Part shown: positions 21,961 to 33,688 of the stretch, piece by piece
Layout of the letters: each line of letters begins with the position of its first letter
Numbering within the stretch: the stretch's first letter is position 1
Assembly: GCA_024663395.1 (NCBI GenBank)
Contig: JANFAH010000005.1
Location: 1,550,001 to 1,614,000, forward strand
DNA: 64,000 nt
Direction: 5' to 3'
From: Pisolithus tinctorius
Taxonomy: Eukaryota; Basidiomycota; Agaricomycetes; Boletales; Pisolithaceae
Notes under the pieces: generated by a model
Database searches by the model: none
Told to the model about the DNA's origin: nothing
What the model saw: the letters and a program-made list of their open reading frames with translations, nothing else
Translations under genes and position numbers: made by a program

Positions 21961-23143
21961 ATGGCATCCGAAGTCCGTCAGTGAGTAGAGCAAGGCACCC
22001 ACGGGAACACCGTTGCTAATCCATCACTCAAGGAGAGCAAAGACGCAATCCGCGTCTCCCCTTGGTCCATTAGGCATCGAAGCTGCTCTTGAGGCGCAAG
22101 CCGACCCTTCTATCCAACCGCATCCAAAGATATTTGACGAGTTCGCCTTGACTGATCGAGTGGCACTTGTGTCTGGAGGCAATCGGGGGCTCGGACTCGA
22201 GATGGCGATCGCACTGGCCGAGGCAGGCGCAAGAGCTGTTTATTGCTTTGATCTTCCCGAGAAACCTTCGGAGGAGTTTGTTGCTTCTCAAGAGTATGTC
22301 AGCAAGCTTGGGAATAACTCGAGGCTCGAGTACTTCGCCGCGGACGTGCGTGACCAACAGTTGCTATGGAAGAAAGCAGAGGAAATAGGCGATAAGGAGC
22401 AAAGGTTGGATATTTGTGTCGCTGCTGCCGGTATCCTTAAGCCCCACATGGACTGCTTGGAATATCCCGCAGACGTGTTCAGAGAGGTAATACATGCCAC
22501 GGGAACGAGAGCGCCGTTCGTTTAATGGTGACGTTTTGGTCTAGGTCGTGGAAGTGAACACAACTGGCGTTCTGTTTACGGCACAGGCTGCTGGACGGCA
22601 AATGGCACGCTTTGGCCGTGGGGGCAGTATCATCTTGATCGCCTCGATGTCAGGGAGTATTACCAACAGGGTAAGCTTGACCTGACGTGGTGTAGTACGA
22701 TATAACGAACGTGCTGCAGGACCACGCATGGGTGTCATACAATTCGTCCAAGTCTGCGGTGTTGCAGATGGCACGCAGCATGGCATGTGAGCTCGGAGAG
22801 AAGAAGATTCGTGTGAATACGTTGTCCCCGGGCCATATATACACCAAGTACGTATGGTTCTTATGTTCATGGCAGGCGCGTGTCTGATCGGATGAGCGGG
22901 CCAGGATGACTGCAGCATACCTCGACAACCAGCCTCACTTGCTGGACAAGTGGTCGAGCATGAACCCGCTTGGACGACTTGGAAGGCCTGATGAGCTTCG
23001 CGGTGTCGTCGCCTGGCTTGCCTCTGACGCGTCTACTTTCTGCACTGGAAGCGAGTGAGTGTTTTACCGTCCTCACAGGCACTCACTAACCAACTCATGC
23101 ACGTCTCAGCATCATTGTCAGCGGAGGACATCACTCGTGGTAG
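21961..23143 (+). CDS. Short-chain dehydrogenase/reductase (polyol/ketose-type SDR)
   Basis: A cytosolic NAD(P)-dependent oxidoreductase of the classical SDR superfamily. Exon 1 is MASEVR, spliced in frame to RAKTQSASP. The Rossmann glycine motif reads [23 protein letters not shown] is the usual NAG-type position. Catalytic Ser lies in [11 protein letters not shown] and the Tyr/Lys pair in [24 protein letters not shown] and [20 protein letters not shown] follow, and the C terminus is [10 protein letters not shown] with the stop at 23141. Its C-terminal pattern resembles fungal mannitol dehydrogenase, sorbose reductase and D-arabinitol dehydrogenase; substrate cannot be fixed from sequence. 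At least four introns are present. Confidence 0.88.
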
Positions 23144-23409
23144 TACACAAATATAAATATTGATTTTGTCAAAGGAAATAATAATAATTCATGATTTTCC
23201 CTTTTTTGGGGATGCACGATCTCGATCGGCGCAGTGACTGCGGATTCTGGAAATGCGCAGTGGGCCTCCCAACAGCGGATTCAAGCCAGCACTCGACCAG
23301 CTCTGCGCGCAGCAGAAGGCGCTCCTTTTCTACCGCCTTTCCCTTCCACTTTCATCGTCCACACACGGCTGTTCCTCGTCGCTGCCATCGCTTGGCACCG
23401 TGACCAGCC

Positions 23410-26400
23410 ATGGACACACCAGGTTCTGACCTCCCAAAACCTCCCAGGCGAAGAGATCCTGCTCAGCCAACTGATATCGCTGAGAGAGTCATCGCTCTCC
23501 AGAGACGAAATGCAGCGTACGCTTCCATCCCCTTCTTCGGCCTATTTTTCCTGACCCTCTCTCTCTCTCTCTGACAGTGCATCCCGCGCCCGAGAGCGGA
23601 CAGAGCGCCCCCTGCACTCGTCTTCTGCATCTCGCACCACTTCTCAGCAACCTACTGCCTCTACTTCTCGACCCACCCCCCAGCAGCCCAACATCTCCCC
23701 TCGTGTATCTGCGGCAAACGCATCCCCACGGAAACCCCAAGCCTCATCCAACGCCATTCTCGTCCGTCCAGAAGCTGATCCGGACGACTTCTGCCGTCGC
23801 CTCCATATATCTAGCTCTCCGCGCACCCAACACCAGTCGAGGCAGCCGCAGGCGGGAAAACTCTACAATCCTGACGCCGATCCCATACCCATTCGTCGTG
23901 CAGCGGATCCAGAGGCTATCCCTGACGCAAGCAGCTCCTTCCCTCCTCGCAATGCTCCAACTCCGGCTCCTCACCGTGATCCACCCTCTCACCAACGTCT
24001 TTTCGACCACAGAAAGGATGATCCTGTGCGTTTCTCCGTCCTCGCGAGACCGTCAAGCGGAAAGTCGGCGGTATCCAAACCTTCTGGCGATCTCGTCTCG
24101 GCCTCTTCAACGTCCTCCTATGCTCCATCGATGACCTCATCAAGTTTCACCCTTTCGTCCGGCACAACAGACAATTCGTCTGCATCCTCCGCCCTGTTTG
24201 AAGGCAGGCCTCCGCGCGAAGATCCAGGTAACAACGCTTTTGCAATCCAGCTGAAGAAGCTTTACCGTACGATCTCGACGCTCGAGTCTAAAATCCTCAA
24301 CGAGGATTCGGACGAGAACGTGGACGAGGGTCGCATTCTCTTACAAGGCCGCGGGCGCGAGGTGACGGAAGAAGAGCTCGAACAACAAAAGTGGCTGAGA
24401 GTGATAGCCGACCATAAACGGTAAGCCACTTGCCCGCCGATCCCCTGTTTTGATGCTCATGACGGATTTGGGAATCACGCAACCAGACTCGCAGACATGA
24501 TGCACAATCTGATGCAGATCTCTCTCTCGCCAAGCGTGCCCGCGTCCTTGCGCGTCATCCCCACAAAGTACAATATCATCATCCGCCTGTGGACACACGG
24601 CTTCCACAAACTCCTCGAGGCCCTCCGTCGTGCATCCTGCAACTCACCCCTCGCTCTGGAGCACCTGCAAGATTTCATCTATTTCGCATACACATTCTAC
24701 ACCGGACTACTTGAGGAGCCGACGCTACGGACTTTCCGTGCGGGGTGGCTCGAAGCCCTCGGAGACCTCGCCCGCTATCGCATGGCGGTCGCAGCCATGG
24801 TCACCAGTAATCACCTCTCAGGCGCTGCTCTGACCACTGATGCTGTCTCCAAGGCAGCGGAAGCCACCAGCGAGGAGACGAGTAGTAAGAAGTCCAAGTC
24901 ACAAATCAGCGTCAAATCATCGTCGGATAGACCGGCTGCACGCATTGACGACTCCCCAACCCCCAGTGTCGGTATCGCCGCAGCGCGCATGATGGAGGTC
25001 GGACCCGAAAAGGAACGATGGAGATGTATTGCGAAGGAGTGGTATTTCCAAGGACTCGCTGAGACTCCTGGAACCGGCAAACTACATCATCATCTAGGAC
25101 TGCTCAGCCGGGAAGCCGACTGCGAAGAACTGCGGGCCGTCTATCACTTTGTCAGGAGGTGTGTCTGTGATCCTTGCCTGCTGTCAATTTCTTAACTCTT
25201 TTTTTAAAAATTTAAAAAAAAAAATAGTATGACCACTCTCCACCCATTCCCGACGTCTCGTGAATCTGTCCTCCCCATCTGGTCGCCGACAGCACAGGCA
25301 CGGCGTTCTCAACCTGACGCATCTGCATCCGAATTATTTGTCCTTCTCCACGGCATGCTCTTCACTAACATCCAGCTCGACGATTTCGCCTCTACACTTG
25401 CACGCTTCCTTGAACGTCTTGAAATTGAAGGCGCAGAAGAACGCGAGTGGATCATGATGGCCGTTATAAACATCACGGCGATCATGGAGTATGGTCGACA
25501 GGGTGGTATTTTAAGAAAGATTGGTGGGATTGGTGCCAGTCGCGAAGGTGCTGGAGTTACTCCTGTTCGTATGGTTGCGAAGCGCATCCCCACCGCCCAT
25601 CACGAAAATGATCGCGAAGACCGGTCGATGGACATAGATGACGAAAGTCCGGTGATGGCTACTGGGCAAGCGGTACTCTCCCCCGCACTGCCGGATGCAG
25701 ATTCAGCCCCTGAACTTCCGCCCATGTTCAAGTTTGCAACGCAACTTACTTTTTCAACGCTTTCCTTTGTTCTTCACCATCCGACTCGCAAGGCGTCTCA
25801 ATTCTCGAGGTTGAGCCTCAATCCATATCTTACCATCATGGTGACCTTCCTCGCAACCGTGTTCAAGCATACTCCAACGCTGTCCGTACTCGAAAGGTCC
25901 ATGCCATGGGAAGATCTCGCACGATTTTTCTCTAACATTCCTAAGAGGGTTTTGGTAGCGCAAGGCCTCTTAGTCCCAGTACCTGGGGGCGAGAGATGGT
26001 CGATGTTGACGAGCGGCTGTGCACCACCGCTTCCCGAGGATTGGTGCATGAGAGGTATGGAATGGGTCGGTCGGAAGGTGTTCGAGCGTGGGTATTGGAA
26101 GAGCGGAGAGGATCGCCGTGCCGAGATGGAGGTGCTGGACCTCGAGGAGAGTGTTCAGCTCACTGACGGTATCATCGAGGATGAAGATGAAGATGAAGGC
26201 GGACAAGGGGAGGGACAAAGTGTGACGGCAAAACGTTGGACCAGAATGACACGTTGTGCTGTTGCTCTCGCTAACGTCGTCGACGGCTTTTCGCGGAGAG
26301 AAGGAACGCGACATTGGGTAGTCGAGGGGGCACTTGCAGCCAAGGTCGAACGCTGGCAAGAAGAAGACCGGCGTCAACGAGAAGAAGAGGAACGTCGCCG

Positions 26401-27292
26401 CAGAGGTCGCTTGCGGACCGACGATATTATGGATATTGACACAGAGGAAGAGGTGGAGGAGACGTCGGAAGAGAGCGAAGACGATGACGAGGACTCTGAA
26501 GAAATTAAGGCTCTCAAGGTACCGTGTTTTGTTAGCCGTGCCTTTTTGTGCCGTCATTGACAGTGTTTTGATCAGGCACGGCGACGATATCTGCGTAGTT
26601 TATTGAATTCGGCACAACACTCTTCGCTCTCCCCGCTTCCCAAGCCGCGGTCATCGCCCCGTCAGCCTCGCAAGGCTCAGTCGGCGTCAAGGCTTTCCAT
26701 CATCCCAGGCTACACTGTTCTTGTCCTCGATACCAACATTCTACTTTCTTCCTTGTCCATCATCGCCTCGATAGTAGAAAGCCTTCGTTGGACAGTTGTC
26801 ATTCCCGTCCCCGTTGTCATGGAACTGGACGGCCTTTCTGCGAACACCTCGCAACTGGGTGCGGCTGCACGAGAGGCACTATCCTACGTCACGTCTCATG
26901 TCCGCTCTCACGGAATGTCGCTCAAGGTTCAAACGTCTAAGGGCAACTATTTGACCTCGCTCAGCGTGCGAACTGAACAGGTCGACTTCACTGATAAAGA
27001 GTCTTGGGAACGCAGCATGGATGACCTAATTCTGAAGGCTGCAGTGTGGCAAGATGAGCACTGGGTCGATCGATCTATGCTCCTCAAGGGTAGCGCAAGC
27101 CCTGCAAGTACTGCCGGCGCCGTCAAAGTCGTTCTTCTGAGTTTTGATCGTAATTGTGGGTGTGGCTAGTATGTTCGCTAGGAGGTCTGGACTAACTCTC
27201 GGATGTGATTAGTGCGACTTAAAGCTCGTTCGCGACAGCTTCCCGCAGCCGATGAGAAGGACTTGGCTGGAATTCTAGCATTCGTTACCTAA
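23410..27292 (+). CDS. SMG6: SMG6/EST1-like protein with C-terminal PIN domain
   Basis: A large protein with an EST1/SMG-type 14-3-3-like/TPR helical region and a PIN nuclease domain, the layout of SMG6 (endonuclease of nonsense-mediated decay) and Est1A. Start ATG 23410 (MDTPGSDLPKPPRRRDP). A long Ser/Pro-rich disordered N terminus ends near 24200. The helical region includes LRVIPTKYNIIIRLWTHGFH, HLQDFIYFAYTFYTGLLEE, RWRCIAKEWYFQGLAETPGT and GKLHHHLGLLSREADCEELR. An acidic Glu/Asp stretch lies near 26440-26510. The PIN domain has acidic residues in YTVLVLDTNILL, VVMELDGL, MDDLILKAAVW and VVLLSFDRN. The stop is at 27290-27292. One intron (about 25162-25227) contains a T- and A-rich run. NMD function is by homology. 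Confidence 0.88.
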
Positions 27293-27757
27293 TACGAACG
27301 AGTAACTGTACTACAACTCTCAGTTCCTCGCTTTCGATTGGTCCTTGGAAGTTCCACGGTACACACGGTGAGCGTCACGCCGTCGAAGAATGAGATCTTC
27401 TCTGGGACCTCTCGGGTCTGTCGTCCATGTCGCGCCCGTTATGGTGGAGGTGTGCAACTGTATGCGGTTGTCCGCCGTCTTCATAACTAGCATACTTGCA
27501 CGATACCCCTCACCTACACTGTTGCAATCTTTATTAATGTAGTTTTTGGTGTGTTATTATAGGTGTTTTAGTGTTGTTATAACGGGAACAAGGTTACTTT
27601 TAAATTCGACACGCTGATGGGCTCTGATGGTCTCGATAACCCTGATCGCTCGAGTGCACTCGTGGTCTAAAGAAGCCAACACATTCTAAGTGTTCCCTAG
27701 GCCTGCGTATGGTATCGGCTACAGTACACGCGTGTTTTGAGGTCTACTTTGTCTACA
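27293..27757. other. Convergent intergenic region, 465 bases
   Basis: Separates the 3' ends of the SMG6-like gene (+) and NDK (-). It has an AT-rich portion near 27520-27610, suitable for 3' end formation in both directions. No gene was recognised. Confidence 0.6.
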
Positions 27758-28457
27758 TTATTCATAAATCATGGCTGCCTGAGAGAGCTTGTATTGCAGG
27801 GTACCCTCGGGGAACCAACTAGGCATTAAGTTAGGGTCAACACCGACCAATGCTGCTATGAAACGCTTACAGAGCAATCTCCTTTTCCGCATTCTCGACG
27901 CTGTCGGAGCCGTGACAGATGTTGCGACCGGTTGCGAGAGCGAAGTCACCGCGGATGGTACCTGCACGTGCACGAATGTTCGAATGGATGTACAAACAGA
28001 GGGAATGGGAATGTTCTTACCAGGAGCGGATGCGAGTGGATTGGTAGCACCCAACATGGCACGGCCGGTTTTGACAGCGTCGAGACCCTCGAAAACCATG
28101 CAAAAGACGGGGCCGCTATGCATGTACCTGATCAGGTCAGGGAAGAATGACCTTTCCTTGAGATCGGCGTAGTCTGGGGGGATAATGATCAGTGACTAGG
28201 TGTTGGCAGGAAAAAGCGAGGGGAGAGGACTAACGCTTCTCTAGATGCTCCTTGGAGGGCAAAGCGAGCTTGGAAGCGATGAGCTTGAATCCACGCTTCT
28301 CGAAGCGGGAGAGAATCTCTCCGATGAGACCACGGTCGACACCGTCAGGCTGCGCACACGCGATCGTTGATATTTTAGCACTTCTGAACGATGGTTTCGG
28401 AGAGTCAATCCTTACCTTGACCATAATGTAGGTGCGCTCAGAAACATTTGGGGCCAT
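27758..28457 (-). CDS. YNK1: Nucleoside diphosphate kinase
   Basis: Transfers the gamma phosphate of ATP to nucleoside diphosphates through a phosphohistidine. Start ATG 28457 ([14 protein letters not shown]), spliced to [20 protein letters not shown]. Then come [54 protein letters not shown] and [14 protein letters not shown], spliced to [20 protein letters not shown] with the active-site His in NICHGSDS. The last exon completes [20 protein letters not shown] and stops at 27758-27760. The length of about 150 residues is normal. It is divergent from QCR7, with about 230 bases between start codons. Confidence 0.95.
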
Positions 28458-28688
28458 CTCGACTGTAATCTCAGGTGCGTGCGTGTGTGTGGTGTTGGGA
28501 GGAAGAAACTCGTCGCTGGGCCAACCTATATAGTTTCCATTTTATTAATTTATCTTATCGAAATCTTATCACCTTATACTTGGGTAAATAATTAAACATA
28601 CACAAACAAGCTCCCCGGCTGCCTCCGCTGGAACGGCTTGAAATTGTCTCCATTTCCATATAGCACTCGAGACTTCAAAAAACACTCG

Positions 28689-29257
28689 ATGAATGCGCTC
28701 GGGCCATCTCTTGCACCATATATTCGTTCTTCACGAACGCTCAAGAAATGGGTTACTCCGGTCGCGCAGTGGTATGCCAACCTGATGGGCTACCGTCAGA
28801 TGGGTCTTAAATATGACGATCTCCGTACGTTTTGTTCCGTGTAACCCACACATTCTCGTCGTTGGTGTTGTTCTACTATGGGTCGCTTATAAATTGATTT
28901 AGAGCAAGAGGAGTTGCCCGAAGTTCAAAGGGTATGTCTGTCATATTTTGGGTTTCTTGGGTGCGTTTTTGATGGTAATTGGTTCCACTGCAGGCCCTCG
29001 GTCGTCTGTCACAACGAGAATACTATGACCGCTCATACCGCATGAAGTTCGCCGCGCACCAATCTGTGTTGCATAAGCCCCTGCCGAAGGAGCAATGGTT
29101 ATCTGCAAAGGATGTAAGTACATATATGTGTGTTCCACCCGTTCTTTAGCTGACAATATCCAAGGACGCCCGGTACTTGAAACCACACATTGAGGATGTT
29201 CTCAAGGAGGAGTCCGAGAGGGCTGCTTGGGATACTATGGGCGTACAGCGCAGATAG
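28689..29257 (+). CDS. QCR7: Cytochrome bc1 complex subunit 7 (QCR7/UQCRB)
   Basis: A small matrix-side subunit of respiratory complex III. Four exons encode about 120 residues: MNALGPSLAPYIRSSRTLKK, WYANLMGYRQMGLKYDDL, EQEELPEVQRALGRLSQREY, YDRSYRMKFAAHQSVLHKPL, PKEQWLSAKD, DARYLKPHIEDVLKEESERA and a short tail ending VQRR. YRxMGLKYDDL, ALxRLxxREYYDRxYR and YLxPxxxxVxKE are hallmark motifs. I chose ATG 28689 because the in-frame sequence before it has no ATG and resembles no family member. Confidence 0.95.
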
Positions 29258-29411
29258 ACTATGATACGACTGCATTTTTCGTAGATTCAACCAGCTGCAC
29301 TCGTTAATTGGAATCTATAGCGTCACGGGCACGCTTGCGAATTGAATTTGGACAACTTCTACGACCGTACTGGACATTCTACTGAGAAGGCTCGTTTCAA
29401 AGGAAACTCAT

Positions 29412-32245
29412 TCAAAGGGCCCTGACTAGCGGAGAAATGACCTCGCCGCCTTTCTGTTTGTAAAAGGCGATGACCCTTTTACTGACAGCCGCGATATCTG
29501 GTGTGATATTAAACCATGGTCTATCACGGCAGGGTTGCACTTACTCGTGCCGGTTATACCGAATTTTTCGTACACCTTCTGATATGGTCCCGATGCTCCC
29601 CACCCTTCGAGGCCGTATTGCTGTACAACACGTTAATTTGTGACTTCATATCCTTTCAACTACTTACCTCGTGACTGTACTTTTGCCACCCAAGAGTCTA
29701 AAGAGTCGATACACTTAGCACCTGATTGGTCAACACCATTCAAGGTGATGCTTACCGACAACGCCTCCAAAGACAAAATCGGAGCTCCGCTCCTCAGGAC
29801 GCTCATTTTGTACTTCTTGTCCTGCTTGTCGAATACGGACCAACACGGTAGGCTCACAATTCTAACTTTGACTCCCTCTGCCTTGAGTTTGCTCGCAGCC
29901 TCGAGAGCTATGGCAACTTCGCTACCGCTGCTGACGATGGTCAAGTCTTCACCCTCCACATCGTAAAGGACATAGCCACCGCGGGCAGCGCGCTCGATGG
30001 TGGAACCTTCAAGGTTCGGAAGGTTCTGACGCGAGAGAGAGATGACAGACGGGGTCGCTTTGCTCTTGATTGCAACGAGATAAGCCGCCGAAGTTTCGTT
30101 ACCGTCAGCTGGTCGCCAGAAATCAAGGTTGGGAATTGCACGGAGATGCGCAGCAGTTTCGATAGGTTGGTGGGTGGGCCCATCCTCGCCGAGACCAATT
30201 GAATCGTGCGTAGCTTGTGCGAAAGGCTCAGCGTATTTCACATATATCGTGGTTTTAGGACTCACCGACCCAGATAAGCTGATGCTTGCTCAGAGCCGAC
30301 AGTCGGACAGCACCGGCGGCATAGGATACGAAGTTCTGCTTGGGTGTAAGCCGGATAAGGTAGTACTGGAAAAATTCACTCACCAAGAAGGTACCGACGT
30401 AAGGTATGATAGCGCCGTACGCCGACAAGCCGTTTGCGATGGCACCCATACCGTGTTCCCGAACTCCATAACGAATGTAGCGTCCCGCATAGTCTCCAAG
30501 ACCAGTGTCAGGAGGCTGGAAGTCAACGCTTCCTTTGACTCTGGTGAGGTTACTTCCAGTCAAATCCGCAGAACCCCCCAAGAGCTCTGGTAGAGCTGGA
30601 TAGAGCGCCGACAGGGTGATCTCAGACAGTTTACGGGAGGCTTGAGCGGGATCTGTCGGCTTGTAGGTCGGAAGTCGCTGCTCCCATCCATCAGGAAGTT
30701 TCCCTGCGATGCGCCGGGCAAGCTCGGCGTGTTCCTTGGGATAGACATTCGCATATTTCGCGAAAAGCGACTCCCAAGCCACTTCAAGCTGAGCACCACG
30801 AAGGGCCACCGCTCGATAAGTGGCATAAGTTTCCTTTGGCACGTAGAAAGATTGATCTGAAGGGAAACCACATTTGCTTTTCAGAGCTTGGATGTCATCA
30901 GCCTTCAACGCTAGAGGAGAAAGTTATCCGTAATTCAAAAATTTTAGAGTGTTACGCACGAGAGCCGTGGACACCATGTGTACCCTGCTGCTTCGACCCG
31001 TAACCGATGGTAGTCCGCAAGCAGATGATGGTTGGCTTCCCTTTTTCCTCTCGAGCGGTGGCAATGGCATTGTAGATGGCAGCAAGGTCACTGACATTCC
31101 AAGTTAGTGTAATTGAAAATACACTTTCAGCTAACTTACTTGTCACCGTCATCGACATGTAGAACCTGCCAGCCATATGCAAGGAACCTCTGCTCGACAT
31201 TTTCAGTAAAAGCGACCGCAGTGTCACCGTCAATAGAGATGTCTTTTTGAGGGAGAGAGTTTGGTAAGTTTGGGGTGAAGGGATCAAGCTATACGTACGA
31301 TTGTCGTCATATATCTTGGGTGCCGGTCAACCTGGTGCACGTAATTGATAAATGAAAGACACGCACGACAATCAGGTTTCCCAGTTTCAGGTGACCAGCG
31401 AGTGACGCTGCTTCGCTGGAAACACCTTCCATGAGACAGCCATCACCGGTAAAGACTGAATGATGCTTGTTGGTTGTGACTCGTTACTGGTGAGCTTGTA
31501 AAACATACCATAGGTGTAGTTGTTGATGAGGTCGAAGTTTTCACGGTTATAAACCGCGCCTAGATGGGTCTGGGCGATGGCAAGGCCGACGCCATTGGCA
31601 AATCCCTGGCCAAGGGGGCCAGTAGTGACCTCGATGCCTAGATTATTGACGTGTATCAAGGCAAATGGGGCGGTGGTTCGCACATACCATCCGTATGATT
31701 CGCTTCTGGATGACCAGGAGTGAGCGAGTCAATCTGACGGAAGGCTTTGAGATCATCCATGGATAATTTGTATCCGAGAAGATGGAGAAGAATGTATTGC
31801 AGTGCGCAACTGTCCCGAGACATTAACGGATCGTAATGCAACGCCGGTAGTCACTCACGCGTGTCTGTGGGAGGGACATTCAGATAATTGTACGAACTTG
31901 GAAGCCACATAAAATATTACCCATTGGACAAGACAAAACGATCACGGTTAAACCACTTGGAGCTTGCAGGACTGGCATTGAAGAACCTGACGAGGGGATA
32001 GCTGAGCACATGTAAAGACTCTTTTCAAGACTTGACCGCTTGCCTCGTGAAGAGTACGTGGGCCGCAGGAGCCATGCCCATGGGAGCGCCTATTGGGGGT
32101 CGTCCGTCGTCACCAAGCGACAGTGATAGGAGGGTCGCCTACCAGGATGACCAGAGTTCGCCTTGCCTACCACATCGGCAGCAAGGGTACGAATTGTTGC
32201 GACGCAAGTCGCATCTGTGGGCTCCGGGGTGAACTTGGAAACCAT
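29412..32245 (-). CDS. TKL1: Transketolase
   Basis: A thiamine-diphosphate-dependent pentose phosphate enzyme moving two-carbon units between sugar phosphates. Start ATG 32245 gives [20 protein letters not shown] and [11 protein letters not shown]. Later exons give [20 protein letters not shown], the diphosphate-binding [80 protein letters not shown] and [20 protein letters not shown]. The C-terminal exons give [20 protein letters not shown] and [20 protein letters not shown], with the stop at 29412-29414. About ten short introns are present. All core motifs look intact. It is divergent from CMC2, with about 160 bases between starts. Confidence 0.95.
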
Positions 32246-32405
32246 GGTTGATATGGACAGACGATAAGTTGGTGTCTTTATCTTGTCAGAACGCACTTCC
32301 AGACTTACATCATATTGGCTTTATTTATCATGCCCGATATGAGTTCACACGGGGTCGGACCGTGAAAAGCTTGCAAATCATTCGCTCATCCGTTCCTAGA
32401 ATCAG

Positions 32406-32765
32406 ATGCACCCGCAGCTGTCCGACAAACGAATAGGTGTGTGTCTACAGGTCGTCTCTTTCTATATTTTCCTTGCGGAAGGTTTCACAAACAGCCCTGT
32501 AAGTTTGCAGGGAGTTCATACAAGCCCTCGACGCATGTCATGCCAACAACTGGGCCAGGTTGACCGGTCGCTGTAACCGGGAAAAAGACAAGCTCAACCA
32601 ATGTCTTCGCAAAGAGGTCAGTGACCAATTGTTGGAGGTCCGAAGCCCGATGATCTAAGCGTATGTGGTTAGCGTGTCGAGCGGTCTGCCAGAAATCGTG
32701 CAGACGCCAAGGAACAGCGCACGAAGACTGAAATGGCTTGGAAAGAGCTACACGAAAACGATTGA
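32406..32765 (+). CDS. CMC2: CMC2-like twin CX9C protein for cytochrome oxidase biogenesis
   Basis: A small intermembrane-space protein of the COX assembly (CMC) family. Three short exons (32406-32436, 32504-32616, 32673-32765) join in frame. Exon 1 is MHPQLSDKRI; the splice gives IVCREFIQALDACHANN, then RLTGRCNREKDKLNQCLRKE; exon 3 gives RVERSARNRADAKEQRTKTE and MAWKELHEND. Both cysteine pairs have nine residues between them (CREFIQALDAC and CNREKDKLNQC). The MHPQLS start and the AWKEL tail match Cmc2. No single ORF shows this gene; it was recovered by reading through introns. Confidence 0.9.
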
Positions 32766-33048
32766 CCCCTACTTGGCACGCTCAGTGCGTGGCGTCCTGC
32801 GATATGCACCTCGCCGTTGCTTCATGAGGTTTGTCGGCCTTAATAATGCCTACCGGAAGGGATCGACGTTCAGGCATATCTTTATCTGTTCCGATTATAA
32901 CCCATCGTTTGAGAGCACAAAGTCGACTATTACACACTTCTTCGCACTGTAGTAGTTGATTCGAATAGATTTTACTCCCTGTGAGGAAGCTGACGTAAGC
33001 AAAAAGGATATCCCGGACGTCCTGTTGTCGGAGGGGGCAACAAACAAC

Positions 33049-33455
33049 ATGGCCCGCGTGCATCGAGTTGCTGCAGCCGCCTCTGTGCTGGCCATTTTCT
33101 ATCTCCTCACGTTCTTTTCAATTGTTCCGGTGCCTTTCGTAAATCCCAGTGTTTCCGAACAAATTCTCCCCCTCGTGCGTTGATTGTTCCCGCTCCAGAA
33201 CAAAATGTTCTATACTCATCCTGTGACAGGTCCCTTGGTGGATTCTGGTGTCTTTTGGTTCTTACTCGCTTTGGAGTTTAGGCTGGGGTCTGTTCACTTT
33301 CAGGGACTGTCCAGAGGCGTACCGTGAACTACTGAAGGTCCCTGTTGTCTTGCTTGAAGTTGTTTCCAAGTGTCGCTGACCCTGCCCTCTTTTGTGTACA
33401 GGAGATAAACGACGCAAAGAACGACTTGAGTGCGAGAGGGGTTAGTGTAGACTAG
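33049..33455 (+). CDS. DPM3: Dolichol-phosphate mannosyltransferase subunit 3 (DPM3)
   Basis: A small ER-membrane subunit that stabilises the catalytic DPM1 for synthesis of dolichol-phosphate mannose, the donor for N-glycans, O-mannose and GPI anchors. The protein has about 92 residues in three exons. The first membrane segment follows MARVHRVAAAASVLAIFYLL. The second exon includes PWWILVSFGSYSLWSLGWGL and FTFRDCPEAYRELLK. The last exon gives EINDAKNDLSARGVSVD and stops at 33453-33455. Two hydrophobic segments followed by FxDCPEAYxELxxEIxxAKxDL are diagnostic. Confidence 0.93.
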
Positions 33456-33688
33456 TTATGTACGACACAGGCTTCGAGTAACCACTATCATCGTGGTACA
33501 TACATACTACGTTGTGGACGACGCAATTGAGCTTCACCCCCTCCGGTTAGTCTCCCCTGGGCAGGCTCTGCTGAAATTTGTTGATGGATTTCTCTTCGAA
33601 GTACTCCCTGTCATCACTAGCTCTTAGTGCACCGGGTATCACAAGTATTTTTGTACATTCACCATGGGAGGAACTAAAGACAGCCTAC

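Noticed and set aside
23577..24134. Plus-strand 185-codon frame rich in Pro and Ser
   Set aside because: An alternative frame of the disordered N-terminal exon of the SMG6-like gene, which continues in another frame into conserved sequence.
25970..26557. Minus-strand 195-codon frame
   Set aside because: Antisense to the SMG6-like gene over its acidic region; phenylalanine- and leucine-rich composition comes from complementing Glu/Asp codons.
27789..28172. Plus-strand 127-codon frame
   Set aside because: It is exactly antisense to the exons of nucleoside diphosphate kinase, which has clear family motifs on the minus strand.
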